Shown piece by piece: positions 7,733-16,488 of a DNA stretch of 64,000 nt. The notes beneath the pieces are model-generated. The model worked only from the letters and a program-made list of their open reading frames with translations. It was not told the DNA's origin and did no database searches. Within the stretch, counting starts at the first letter, position 1. Each line of letters starts with the position of its first letter. Source of the stretch: G965261055 sp965261055 [NCBI: Fibrobacteria bacterium] (GTDB taxonomy: Bacteria; Fibrobacterota; Fibrobacteria; UBA11236); NCBI GenBank assembly GCA_965261055.1, contig OZ253440.1, positions 248,001 through 312,000 on the forward strand. Reading direction: 5' to 3'. The translations under genes were made by a program, and so were the position numbers.

Positions 7733-9661
7733 ATGTCAAGAATAAACTTTAATATTATTGGATACTCTCAGGAAAAGGAAGTAGCTTTCGGTTCTACAGG
7801 TTTAGAGTTATTGTTTTCTATTGATGAAAAGCTCGTGAAAAAGACATACGGACTTAAATTAAATGGTCAGGTTTATGATTTATTAACAGGTCTAAAAGAA
7901 TCAGGTTCGTTAGAATTCTTAGTAGAGCTGGATCATCCAGAGGAGTGTTTGGATATCGTAAGGCATTCTACAGCTCATCTTATGGCTATGGCTATTATAG
8001 AATTATTTCCTCATACTAAATTAGCGATAGGACCTGTTATAGATCAAGGTTTCTATTATGATTTACAGAGTGATCATACCTTTACTCCTGAAGATTTTTA
8101 TGTTATTGAAAAAAAAATGACAGAGTTCTCTAGAAGTAATTTTACTTTGGAAAGAAAAGAGGTTGTTTTAGAAGATGCTATCTCTAATTATAAAAAACAA
8201 GGCGAAATTTTTAAGGTTGATTTGTTAGAGGGTTTTGATTGTCAAACAATTACCGAATATAAGCAAGGAGATTTTTCTGATTTATGTAGAGGACCACATG
8301 TTTTAAATACAGGTCGTTTACAACACTTTAAGTTACTTTCTGTGGCTGGATCTTATTGGAGAGGTGATAATGATGGACCTCAATTACAACGAATTTATGC
8401 TACAGCTTTTTTAAATAAAATTGATTTGAAATGGCATTTAAAATGTCTAGAAGAAGCTAAAAAGAGAGACCATCGAGTTTTAGGTAAAAGTTTAGAGCTT
8501 TTTCATATGGATGAAAAAACACCTGGAATGGTTTTTTGGCATCCAAGAGGTTGGTCTTTATATCAAAAACTAGAGAGTTATATTGATTCAAAACTTAAAC
8601 AGAATGATTATCATTTTGTTAAAACTCCAGAAATTGTGAGTTCATCTTTATTTCAGCAATCGGGCCACCTTGATAAATTTGGTGATATGATGTTTCAGAC
8701 TGAGTCTGAGAATCGACAATATGTAGTTAAACCAATGAATTGCCCTTGTCATGTTGAGATTTTTAAAAAAGGAGTTAAGTCCTTTAAAGACCTTCCATTG
8801 CGTTTAGCTGAGTTTGGGAAGTGTCATCGTAATGAGCTTTCAGGAACAATGCATGGTTTGATGAGAGTTCGAGGTTTTGTTCAAGATGATGCTCATATTT
8901 TTTGTACAAAAGAACAGATTCAATCTGAAGTAGTTGAATTTTGTTGTTTGTTAAAGGAAATTTATAAAGATTTTGGCTTTAATGATATTGTTGTCAAATT
9001 TTCGGATAGACCAGAAAAACGATTAGGTAATGATGAGACATGGGATCAGGCTGAAAAATCTTTAAAATTGGCTTGTGAACAGGCTGAACTAGAATATACT
9101 TTAAACCTAGGTGAAGGTGCTTTTTATGGTCCTAAACTAGAATTTGTTTTAAAAGATTGTTTGAATAGAGATTGGCAATGTGGAACAATTCAAGTTGATT
9201 TTCAATTACCTGAAAGATTAGGCTCCTATTATATTGATGAAAATTCAAATAAACAGTATCCAGTTATACTACATCGTGCGATTTTAGGATCTTTAGAACG
9301 CTTTATAGGGATATTGATTGAGAATTACGAGGGAGATTTTCCTCTATGGTTAAATTCTCGTCAAATAAGAATCGTTCCTGTTTCTGACAAGTTTTTGCCT
9401 TACTGTAAGCAAATTCAAAAAGAAATACAGTCTTCAGGTATTTTGTGTGAAATAGATGCTCGCAATGAAAAATTGGGTAAAAAAATTTGTTTAAGCGAAA
9501 TTGAAAAAATTCCTTATACCATAGTTATTGGAGAAAAAGAACAACAGGAAAATTTACTTTCATTACGCAAACGCAAAGTAGGTAATATAGGAGTTTTTCC
9601 TATTCAAGAAGTGATTAACCGTATTTTAGATGAAATACAAAATAAAAATAGTTCAATTTAA
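7733..9661 (+). CDS. thrS: Threonyl-tRNA synthetase
   Basis: A full-length 642-residue class II synthetase that charges tRNA-Thr in the cytoplasm. In order it has an N-terminal TGS-like domain (about 1-65) and an editing domain with HSTAH (His78, His82) and the late CRGPH motif. The catalytic core follows, with MNCPCH near residue 335 carrying the zinc cysteine. Motif 2 lies in FGKCHRNELSG, motif 3 is in HRAILGSLERF near residue 512, and a C-terminal anticodon-binding domain ends the protein. It heads the classical thrS-infC-rpmI-rplT cluster. I see no T-box leader. Confidence 0.98.
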   Translation: MSRINFNIIGYSQEKEVAFGSTGLELLFSIDEKLVKKTYGLKLNGQVYDLLTGLKESGSLEFLVELDHPEECLDIVRHSTAHLMAMAIIELFPHTKLAIGPVIDQGFYYDLQSDHTFTPEDFYVIEKKMTEFSRSNFTLERKEVVLEDAISNYKKQGEIFKVDLLEGFDCQTITEYKQGDFSDLCRGPHVLNTGRLQHFKLLSVAGSYWRGDNDGPQLQRIYATAFLNKIDLKWHLKCLEEAKKRDHRVLGKSLELFHMDEKTPGMVFWHPRGWSLYQKLESYIDSKLKQNDYHFVKTPEIVSSSLFQQSGHLDKFGDMMFQTESENRQYVVKPMNCPCHVEIFKKGVKSFKDLPLRLAEFGKCHRNELSGTMHGLMRVRGFVQDDAHIFCTKEQIQSEVVEFCCLLKEIYKDFGFNDIVVKFSDRPEKRLGNDETWDQAEKSLKLACEQAELEYTLNLGEGAFYGPKLEFVLKDCLNRDWQCGTIQVDFQLPERLGSYYIDENSNKQYPVILHRAILGSLERFIGILIENYEGDFPLWLNSRQIRIVPVSDKFLPYCKQIQKEIQSSGILCEIDARNEKLGKKICLSEIEKIPYTIVIGEKEQQENLLSLRKRKVGNIGVFPIQEVINRILDEIQNKNSSI

Positions 9662-9672
9662 CAGAGGTGCCA

Positions 9673-10347
9673 TTGAGACGCAGATTTAAACCCCTAATTT
9701 CTAAAAATAAACATCGTATTAACAATTTTATACTAGAGGACAGAACATTTGAAGTGGATGTTATTTCTTCCAGTGGAGACCGTATAGGTGTTGTTAAAAC
9801 TGAAAAAGCAATTACTTTGGCAAAAGAAGAAGGTTTAGATTTAGTTGAAATGACTCCTAATACAAAACCTCCTGTTTGTCGTGTTATGGATTATGGTAAA
9901 TTTAAGTATTCTGAAACAAAAAAAAAAAAAAGTAACAAGCTTAAGCAGCATGTTGTTAAGATTAAAGAAATTAAACTGCATCCTCGAACAGACACAAATG
10001 ATTATCAATATCGTTTAGAACAAGGTAAAGCTTTCCTTACGAAAGGTCATAAGCTTAAAGTGACAGTTGTATTTAGAGGACGAGAAATTATTCATAAGTC
10101 CTATGGTGAAAGATGGATAGGTCAAATTAAAGAAGACTTGCAAACAATTGCTGATGTAGAGGGTGATTCTAAGCAAGAAGGTCGTAACCTTTCTATTTTC
10201 TTCTCACCAAGAAAAAAAGTGATTAAAAAACAAGCACCAACAACGGAACGCAAAGTAAAAACAGTGACTAAAGAAGAGTATTTAGCTCAAATGAAAGAAA
10301 AACCTTCAACTGAAGTTGATCAAAATGAAAAAACAATTGATTTTTAA
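9673..10347 (+). CDS. infC: Translation initiation factor IF-3
   Basis: IF-3 binds the 30S subunit and controls fidelity of start-codon choice. The N-domain carries the conserved LDLVEMTPNTKPPVCRVMDY segment and the linker and C-domain carry KEIKLHPRTDTNDY. The protein has a charged C-terminal extension of roughly 30 residues beyond the usual end. A good ribosome binding site (GAGG, 9664-9667) sits 5 bases before TTG at 9673. The in-frame GTG at 9667 overlaps that site, so I prefer TTG 9673; GTG would add only two residues. A non-ATG start fits the known autoregulated infC pattern. The gene is a few bases downstream of thrS. Confidence 0.96.
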   Translation: MRRRFKPLISKNKHRINNFILEDRTFEVDVISSSGDRIGVVKTEKAITLAKEEGLDLVEMTPNTKPPVCRVMDYGKFKYSETKKKKSNKLKQHVVKIKEIKLHPRTDTNDYQYRLEQGKAFLTKGHKLKVTVVFRGREIIHKSYGERWIGQIKEDLQTIADVEGDSKQEGRNLSIFFSPRKKVIKKQAPTTERKVKTVTKEEYLAQMKEKPSTEVDQNEKTIDF

Positions 10348-10392
10348 TTGAATAAAATCTACTTTACAGCTAATAATTTAGTGAGGTTTTTT

Positions 10393-10587
10393 ATGCCTAA
10401 GATGAAATCCCATAGTGGTGCAAAAAAAAGATTTAAAGTGACTGGAAGCGGAAAGATCAAACGTAAATCAGCGGGTTTAAATCATATTTTAGCAAAACAA
10501 AAACAAAAGATTAAAAGACAGTTGGGTAAAGATCAATTTGTTTCTCAAGCTGATAAAAGTCGTGTTGAACGCCTATTAAATATATAA
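10393..10587 (+). CDS. rpmI: 50S ribosomal protein L35
   Basis: The protein has 64 residues, the usual length, and begins [20 protein letters not shown], a textbook L35 start. The ATG at 10393 is preceded by GTGAGG (10381-10386) at a proper distance. A longer reading from an in-frame TTG at 10348 would add 15 residues not found in the family. L35 is a small basic protein of the large ribosomal subunit. It lies between infC and rplT in the classical order. Confidence 0.97.
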   Translation: MPKMKSHSGAKKRFKVTGSGKIKRKSAGLNHILAKQKQKIKRQLGKDQFVSQADKSRVERLLNI

Positions 10588-10604
10588 AGTATTAAGGAGA
10601 TAAA

Positions 10605-10952
10605 ATGCCTAGAGCTAAAACTAGAGTCTCTTCGAGAGAAAGAAGAAAAAAAATAATTAAATCTGCGAAAGGCTATTATGGTCGTCGCAAATCTAATTTA
10701 ACGCAAGCAAAAGAAGCTGTTGATCGTGCACTTAGCAATTCCTATATACATCGTAAAGATCGTAAAGGTGACTTCCGTCGTTTGTGGATTATGAGAATAA
10801 ATGCTGCTGCTAGGTCTTTTGGTGTATCTTATTCTGTTTTTATTTCTGGACTACAGAGAGATGGAATTACTTTAAATCGTAAAATTTTAGCTGATTTAGC
10901 GATTAACGATATCCAAGCTTTTGAAAAGCTTGTACAATTAGCAAAGGCTTAA
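10605..10952 (+). CDS. rplT: 50S ribosomal protein L20
   Basis: A 115-residue basic protein with the typical beginning MPRAKTRVSSRERRKKIIK and the RLWIMRINAAAR segment. L20 is needed early in 50S assembly and in many bacteria represses its own operon. The start has one of the clearest ribosome binding sites in the window (AAGGAG a few bases before the ATG). It closes the thrS-infC-rpmI-rplT group and lies 15 bases before the initiator tRNA gene. Confidence 0.98.
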   Translation: MPRAKTRVSSRERRKKIIKSAKGYYGRRKSNLTQAKEAVDRALSNSYIHRKDRKGDFRRLWIMRINAAARSFGVSYSVFISGLQRDGITLNRKILADLAINDIQAFEKLVQLAKA

Positions 10953-10967
10953 TTTAAATTTTTTCGT

Positions 10968-11044
<77 letters not shown>

Positions 11045-11091
11045 AAAAAAAGCGACTCGGAGAAATTTTAATTGTTATTTATTAGAAACAA

Positions 11092-11292
11092 ATGAAAAAT
11101 ATAAAGCTTTACTTAGAGTTATGTTTCTTAATCATTGTTTCATGTGCCCTTTCTAGTTATATGGGTCAAGAATATGGTTTTTTTACTGGAATTTGGTATG
11201 CAATTTGTTTTCCTTTTTTGATAGTTTGGAAAATTTTTGGTGTCAATATAGGAATTTATGCCCAAAATAACTCTGGTTTTTTTACTGGATAG
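11092..11292 (+). CDS. Small membrane protein of unknown function
   Basis: A 66-residue protein with an N-terminal hydrophobic segment (about residues 6-22, containing a Cys-Ala-Leu-Ser stretch) and a second hydrophobic segment around residues 33-50. The tail reads GIYAQNNSGFFTG, and the pentapeptide GFFTG occurs twice, flanking the second membrane segment. The pattern suggests a real small inner-membrane protein rather than random sequence, but I do not recognise a named family. There is no visible ribosome binding site. It lies 47 bases after the initiator tRNA and converges with the murJ group. Confidence 0.6.
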   Translation: MKNIKLYLELCFLIIVSCALSSYMGQEYGFFTGIWYAICFPFLIVWKIFGVNIGIYAQNNSGFFTG

Positions 11293-11409
11293 AATTTGGT
11301 GTAGTTATTAAGCACGGATATGCTGGGTGTAATTATATTTTAAAGCTATAACTAAGTACACTATAATATTTAAATTAATAGTTGTATTAAAGTTAAGAAA
11401 CTATACAAC

Positions 11410-11916
11410 TTAATTTTTTAGTGTGTTTTGAAAATTAATTATTGTTAATAAAATTATAAATAGAACAAAGAAAGAAAGAAAATAAACAAAACCTGATTGT
11501 AAATGAATTTCAACACCTTCCATTTTAGATAAACTTATTGCTAAGATAAATAAGCTGAGTAAGAAAGATGGGATTGTTGTCAATTGTAAAAGAATTTTTG
11601 TTAAGAAGTAAAAAATTTTCTTTATTCTTAGTGGAATCTTCTTTATAAGTATTAAGGAAGATAAGAACAAGCAGATAATAGGTAGAACGACAATAGACAA
11701 TGTAAGAAATAGGTATAGAGTCTCTTGCTCTTGTTGCTTTAAAATATTAAGGGTAGATAAAATCGTTTGAGTATGTAAACCTAAATGAATGACACCTAAA
11801 AAAGATATTTTAATATCACCACCTATTTGAAAAAAAGGTGATGTTAGACTAAGGTAAAGTAAGATACTTAAAACAAGTAGAAGGCTATAGTCTACAACTA
11901 AATTTAATCTTTTCAT
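11410..11916 (-). CDS. Integral membrane protein of unknown function
   Basis: A 168-residue protein with about four predicted transmembrane segments (around residues 9-27, 68-92, 105-130 and 145-162). The loop between the first two is probably periplasmic. I recognise no family motif. The start codon overlaps the stop codon of the upstream TPR/periplasmic-binding gene by 4 bases, which indicates translational coupling and a shared role, possibly at the envelope next to murJ. Confidence 0.7.
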   Translation of the reverse strand: MKRLNLVVDYSLLLVLSILLYLSLTSPFFQIGGDIKISFLGVIHLGLHTQTILSTLNILKQQEQETLYLFLTLSIVVLPIICLFLSSLILIKKIPLRIKKIFYFLTKILLQLTTIPSFLLSLFILAISLSKMEGVEIHLQSGFVYFLSFFVLFIILLTIINFQNTLKN

Positions 11917-13880
11917 AAGTTATTACAAATGGGTGCTGGTTTCAAGATTGATGATTTCCAATTTAAAATAATGTGTGAGTCTTGAGTATGCGTTTCTGGA
12001 TTTATTTTTAATAAACCTCGAATACTATTAAACTCTCTGATAGAGTGTAAGTTTTGAAGTGTTTTATGGGTTTTAGAATCTTGAGAAAGTAGTAATAGGT
12101 CTGTTGCTTCGTAAGCTAAAACTGAGACTTTACTAGGAGAGCTTTTCCAGCGATTTTTATAATTTTTTGAAAAAAGTTTCCAATGAGGCGTTTGTTTATA
12201 ATTGTAAAAGTCAGTACTAAAGAAAATAGAATTAGCATTTTTTTTATTTAATTTAGAAAATTTAGAAATCTTTGTATTCCAATTTAAAGTGCCTAATACT
12301 GTTGTTTTTATCTTATGGTATTGTAGCTGACTATAAATATTAACAGCGTCTTTACTATTGTTAGTAACGATAAATAAACCTTCAATTTCAATTATAGAAT
12401 CTTGAACCCATTCTTGAACATGTTTTGAAAGAGGATCTCTTAAGTAGAAAATATTTTTTTGGTTTATTTTTTCTTGGATAATGTCTTGAGAAAAAGATGC
12501 TTTAAGTGCTTGAATAGGTTCTGAGTAATTATTCTTGTTTGGATTATAATATTGAGAGGTAAAAAGTTCAATGTTATTGTTTTCTAAAGTTTCTTGAAAA
12601 ATTTCTGTCATAGATTGACCATAGTTACTGTTAGGGGCTAGGACTGCAAATTTTTTAATGTTTAGACATTGAGTTGCGTAATTTACGATAGCTTCTCCTA
12701 AAACCTTTGGGTTTGTATTAATTTGGAAGATATTGTTACCTAAGGATGTTAAACCATTTTTATTAGCCGTTGGAGAAATGATCGGAATATTTGTATTAGA
12801 GAGTTCAATAGCTACAGCTGTAGAAACGACGCTTAAGATTGGTCCTATAATTCCTATAATTTTAGATCTAAGTTTTTCTTTTCTAAGGATTTGAACAGCT
12901 CGAATAGGGTCGCTTTTAGTGTCGATGAGTTTTATTAGAGGTGGGTTTTTTTCTTGTTCAAGCCTTAGTTTTATTCCTTTGAATGCGGTTGTTCCTAAGT
13001 TTTTTTCCCTTTGAGATAAAGGTAACATGATTAAAATAGTGTTTTCAGAATCTTGCTTATCAATTATTTTTTCGAGATCTTTTTGTATTGTTTTTTGCAG
13101 GGGGTCTTGAGGAAAAAGAGATAACCAAGTTTGATAAGAAACTTGAGTAGATTGATACTTTTGTTCTTTTAGTTGTTGTTTAGCTAAGGATAATAAGGAT
13201 TTATTCATTAAATCTTCATTGAAATAAAGTAAATCAATTAGGCTCTGAAGTTGATTCGTTGTGAGTCCATTTTTATTAATGATTTCAAATAATAGTTCTT
13301 CAGAGGAGTTATTAATGTAAGATGACTTAGAATGTTTTAGGTTTTTGATTAGATCTAAAGATGCTTTGAAATTTTTTCCTTTTAGAATATCAATTTTTGA
13401 TTCTTGTAGCTTAATGTATTCTGTTAATTCAAAATCAATTCCTCGTTTAATTTTGGTAATTGTATTTTGAGCGTTTTTAATATCTTTGATTTTTAGATAG
13501 CAATCAATTAATAAAATAGAAGATTGTTCAAATAGTGTTAAAATTTCAGGGTTTTTGTAGTAGCTATTTTTTTGATTTAATATTTTATTGAGCAGAGGGA
13601 TTGCTTGAAAATTGTTTTTTTGTTGATAGTATGATAAGGCTGTAATCCAATTCTCATAAAGAGATAGAGAAATTGTTTTAGTTTTGATAGCTAAAGATGT
13701 GTCAAATAAGTTTGATTTTCTAAAAAAAATACTATCAAAAGTTGTAAGTGTAGTACTTATAAAAGTTGATTTTAATTGTATGTTAATTTGATTGTTTAAA
13801 GACAATTGATCAACTGAATCTTGTGTATAGACAATTACAATCGTGAATTTTAAAATAATGATGCAAAGCCAAATTTTCAT
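11913..13880 (-). CDS. LpoA-like envelope protein: TPR region plus type I periplasmic-binding fold
   Basis: A 655-residue exported protein with an N-terminal signal peptide (hydrophobic residues 4-19) and no clear lipobox. Residues of about 80-270 are helical and TPR-like. From about residue 280 the protein follows the Leu/Ile/Val-binding (Peripla_BP_6) fold, with a GIIGPILSVVSTAVA strand-turn-helix, NIPIISPTA and KKFAVLAPNSNYGQSM. TPR followed by a periplasmic-binding fold is the layout of LpoA/LppC, the outer-membrane activator of PBP1A. Lying ten bases after murJ fits a cell-wall role, but this is inference; it could be an amino-acid sensor. It overlaps the downstream membrane-protein gene by 4 bases. 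Confidence 0.8.
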   Translation of the reverse strand: MKIWLCIIILKFTIVIVYTQDSVDQLSLNNQINIQLKSTFISTTLTTFDSIFFRKSNLFDTSLAIKTKTISLSLYENWITALSYYQQKNNFQAIPLLNKILNQKNSYYKNPEILTLFEQSSILLIDCYLKIKDIKNAQNTITKIKRGIDFELTEYIKLQESKIDILKGKNFKASLDLIKNLKHSKSSYINNSSEELLFEIINKNGLTTNQLQSLIDLLYFNEDLMNKSLLSLAKQQLKEQKYQSTQVSYQTWLSLFPQDPLQKTIQKDLEKIIDKQDSENTILIMLPLSQREKNLGTTAFKGIKLRLEQEKNPPLIKLIDTKSDPIRAVQILRKEKLRSKIIGIIGPILSVVSTAVAIELSNTNIPIISPTANKNGLTSLGNNIFQINTNPKVLGEAIVNYATQCLNIKKFAVLAPNSNYGQSMTEIFQETLENNNIELFTSQYYNPNKNNYSEPIQALKASFSQDIIQEKINQKNIFYLRDPLSKHVQEWVQDSIIEIEGLFIVTNNSKDAVNIYSQLQYHKIKTTVLGTLNWNTKISKFSKLNKKNANSIFFSTDFYNYKQTPHWKLFSKNYKNRWKSSPSKVSVLAYEATDLLLLSQDSKTHKTLQNLHSIREFNSIRGLLKINPETHTQDSHIILNWKSSILKPAPICNNL

Positions 13881-13890
13881 AGAAACAAAT

Positions 13891-15417
13891 TTAGGTATTT
13901 TCAGAGTTTAATATATGAGGTAATTTAAAAAATCTAGAAAGGTATGAATATGTAAAATAGAGAAAAAGGCTTTCCAGAATGCAAAGTATTAAAATAACCT
14001 GTATGGACTGATTTTCAAGCTTAATAAAAAAATGAAAAAAGTAGGCAAGACTTGCTAAAATAACACTAAGTATAGCCCATTTAAAGATTTTTTTTAGAAA
14101 ATTCTTCCAGTATAAAGATGGAAAAATAAAGAACCAAGTTAGAATCAATGTTAAAAAAAGGATAGAAACTGTAATAGAGCTTATTATTGGTATTCCAGAT
14201 ACTCCCCATTTTGTAATGCTAAAATTATAAAACGGTAATGAAAATAATGTAATTATAATTGAAATAAACATTGGGTACCACATCTTTTTACAACCATAGA
14301 AATAACGAATTAAAATAACATAGCCTCCTAATCCGAAAACACAGAAAATGAAATGTTGTAAAAGGTTAGAAACAATCTGTGTATCAGAAGGACTAAACTC
14401 ACCTCTTTCTAAAATAATTTTGACGATAAAAGAAGAATAAAACCAGATGATAATAGCTAATGGTGTTAGATTTCCATAGACTCTTAAAAGAGTTGTAATA
14501 AGGTGTGATTGTAATTTTTGTATTTTTTTTTGTTGAAACATTTTGCTGATATAGGGATAAGAAGCAATTCCAGTTGCAAAAGCGGTAACGGAAACACAAA
14601 TAATCATCATGCGGTATGAGTAGCTAAGATAGGAAACACTATTTATACCCAAAAAATTTCCGTAATAACGGTAAAGTAGCTCCAAACTAAAAAAGGGACC
14701 AATCCCTAGAACTAGAGGAATGGATAAAAATAAATATTTTTTAAAGTTTATATTGAGAGGATCAAAGTAAAAGAGATAGGGGGTGCGAAGTGATTTAAAA
14801 ACAGACCAACCCTGTAAAACTCCACCACCAAGAAAGGAACCAATTAAAACACCCCAGACAAAGCCTTCTATTTTCCCTGTGATTAATCCACCTACAATAA
14901 TGGATAAATTATAGATTAAGCCAATAAAGCATGGTATTAAAAATCTAAGATAATAATGTTGAACAGCTGTAAAAATAGCGCCAGTGAAAAAAAAGAGTTG
15001 AGCAGGTAAGATAATACGGCTATAATAAGTCGTTAGAGACAGAAGTTCTGAGTGTAAATTTTCAGGAATAAACCAAGAGAGTAGAGGTGTTATAAAAATC
15101 CAAATAATAATACCGACAATAAGAATTAAAAATCCAAATGAATTTAAGACATTACAAAAGAAATGGTGCGATTCTAGATTGTTTTTATTTTTAAGTTCGG
15201 TAAAAATAGGTATAAAGGAGAGTGATAAAAAACCTGTACTAACAAAATGATTTAAAATGTCTGGTAAAGTAAAAGCGAGTTCGTAAGCGGTTTTTTGTAT
15301 GCCTGATCCTGCAATATTTGCAATTAAAATCTCTCTGAAAATGCCTAAAATACGGCTAGTTACAATAGATATAGCAATGATAAAGCTACCAATAGAAATT
15401 TTAGAATTAAAATTCAT
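13891..15417 (-). CDS. murJ: Lipid II flippase MurJ (MviN family)
   Basis: About 508 residues, with some 14 hydrophobic segments as in the MOP-superfamily flippases that move lipid II across the inner membrane for peptidoglycan synthesis. The N-terminus contains SRILGIFREILIANIAG, the family signature. I use the ATG at 15417, which matches the usual N-terminus. A GTG at 15441 would add eight residues and overlap the divergent control region of the iron transporter. It heads a minus-strand operon with the LpoA-like protein and a membrane protein. Confidence 0.95.
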   Translation of the reverse strand: MNFNSKISIGSFIIAISIVTSRILGIFREILIANIAGSGIQKTAYELAFTLPDILNHFVSTGFLSLSFIPIFTELKNKNNLESHHFFCNVLNSFGFLILIVGIIIWIFITPLLSWFIPENLHSELLSLTTYYSRIILPAQLFFFTGAIFTAVQHYYLRFLIPCFIGLIYNLSIIVGGLITGKIEGFVWGVLIGSFLGGGVLQGWSVFKSLRTPYLFYFDPLNINFKKYLFLSIPLVLGIGPFFSLELLYRYYGNFLGINSVSYLSYSYRMMIICVSVTAFATGIASYPYISKMFQQKKIQKLQSHLITTLLRVYGNLTPLAIIIWFYSSFIVKIILERGEFSPSDTQIVSNLLQHFIFCVFGLGGYVILIRYFYGCKKMWYPMFISIIITLFSLPFYNFSITKWGVSGIPIISSITVSILFLTLILTWFFIFPSLYWKNFLKKIFKWAILSVILASLAYFFHFFIKLENQSIQVILILCILESLFLYFTYSYLSRFFKLPHILNSENT

Positions 15418-15461
15418 TGGATGAAAGCTAGAAAAAAACACAAAACTCTATTGAGAATAGC

Positions 15462-15469
15462 TATTTTTG
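15462..15469 (+). promoter_or_regulatory. Candidate TAnnTTTG promoter element ahead of the iron ABC operon
   Basis: TATTTTTG lies 32 bases before the ATG at 15502, in the short divergent gap with murJ, and matches the FCB -7 motif. No TTTG is found at the expected 19-21 base distance upstream, so it is supported only by motif and position. I see no Fur-box-like palindrome. Confidence 0.25.
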
Positions 15470-15501
15470 TGAAATACATGTTTTAAATTGTCATAGAAGT
15501 T

Positions 15502-16488
15502 ATGAAGAGACGTATTTTTATATTTTGTTTGGTTATTTCAAATTTTTGTTTTTCGGAAACTTTATGTATATATTCTTCAAGAGCAGAACATTTAGTTAAA
15601 CCTTTGTTTAATGCTTACACACAAAAAACAGGTGTCAAAATTGTTTATCGTACAGATAAAGAAGCACCTTTGTTACAAAGACTTTTGACAGAGTTAACAA
15701 ACCCTAGAGCAGACATACTACTTACCGTTGATGCAGGTAATTTATGGAAAGCAAAACAATGGGGACTTTTACAAAAGGTTGACTCTCCAGTTTTGAATAA
15801 AAATATACCTGCATATTTAAAGGATAAGTTAAATTATTGGTTTGGATTTTCAGTTAGAGCTCGTACTATTGTGTATCATCCAGATAGAGTTTCTTTAGAA
15901 GAACTTTCTACTTATGAAGATTTATCTTCTAAAAAATGGAAGAATCGTCTTTTACTCCGAACTTCTAAAAAAGTTTATAATCAATCTTTAGTTGGAATGA
16001 TGATATCTCGTTTAGGCAAAAGGAAAACGAAAGAAGTGATTAGAGGTTGGAAAAAGAATTTTGTTTTACAACCGTTATCTAGTGATACTAAAGTTTTAAA
16101 AGCGATTGCCGAAGGTCAGGCTGATGTTGGTATTGTGAATACTTATTACTTAGCTCGACTTATTGATAAGGATCCTTATTTTCCAGTTAAGTTATTTTGG
16201 GCGAACCAAAATAGTAGTGGAACTCATGTTAATATTTCAGGAGCTGGTGTTATTAAATCCGCAAAAAATAAAAAACAAGCGATTGCTTTTTTAGAATGGC
16301 TTTCGGAGGTTGAAGCACAAAAAATTCTAGCTTATAGTAATTTTGAATATGCTGTTAATTCAGAGGTGTCTATGGATTCGACTCTGTTATCTTTTGGTTA
16401 TTTTAAACCAGATACAACTAATATAGCTAAGGCGGGTCAGTACCAAATACCTGCAATTTTGTTGATGGATCAAGTTGGTTATAGATAG
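15502..16488 (+). CDS. fbpA: Ferric-iron ABC transporter, periplasmic substrate-binding protein
   Basis: A 328-residue exported protein of the FbpA/FutA iron-binding class. The signal peptide covers about residues 1-18 (ending CFSE). The mature protein begins LCIYSSR and contains RADILLTVDAGNLWKA, then the tyrosine pair in NTYYLARL (about 214-215) that ligates Fe(III) in this family, and ISGAGVIKSAKNKKQA. It delivers ferric iron to the permease encoded next. The downstream permease overlaps its end by 14 bases and the ATPase follows, so the three form one operon. Confidence 0.93.
   Translation: MKRRIFIFCLVISNFCFSETLCIYSSRAEHLVKPLFNAYTQKTGVKIVYRTDKEAPLLQRLLTELTNPRADILLTVDAGNLWKAKQWGLLQKVDSPVLNKNIPAYLKDKLNYWFGFSVRARTIVYHPDRVSLEELSTYEDLSSKKWKNRLLLRTSKKVYNQSLVGMMISRLGKRKTKEVIRGWKKNFVLQPLSSDTKVLKAIAEGQADVGIVNTYYLARLIDKDPYFPVKLFWANQNSSGTHVNISGAGVIKSAKNKKQAIAFLEWLSEVEAQKILAYSNFEYAVNSEVSMDSTLLSFGYFKPDTTNIAKAGQYQIPAILLMDQVGYR

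Noticed and set aside
15420-15501. Fur box in the iron-transporter control region
   Set aside because: No GATAATGATAATCATTATC-like palindrome can be seen in the short divergent gap.
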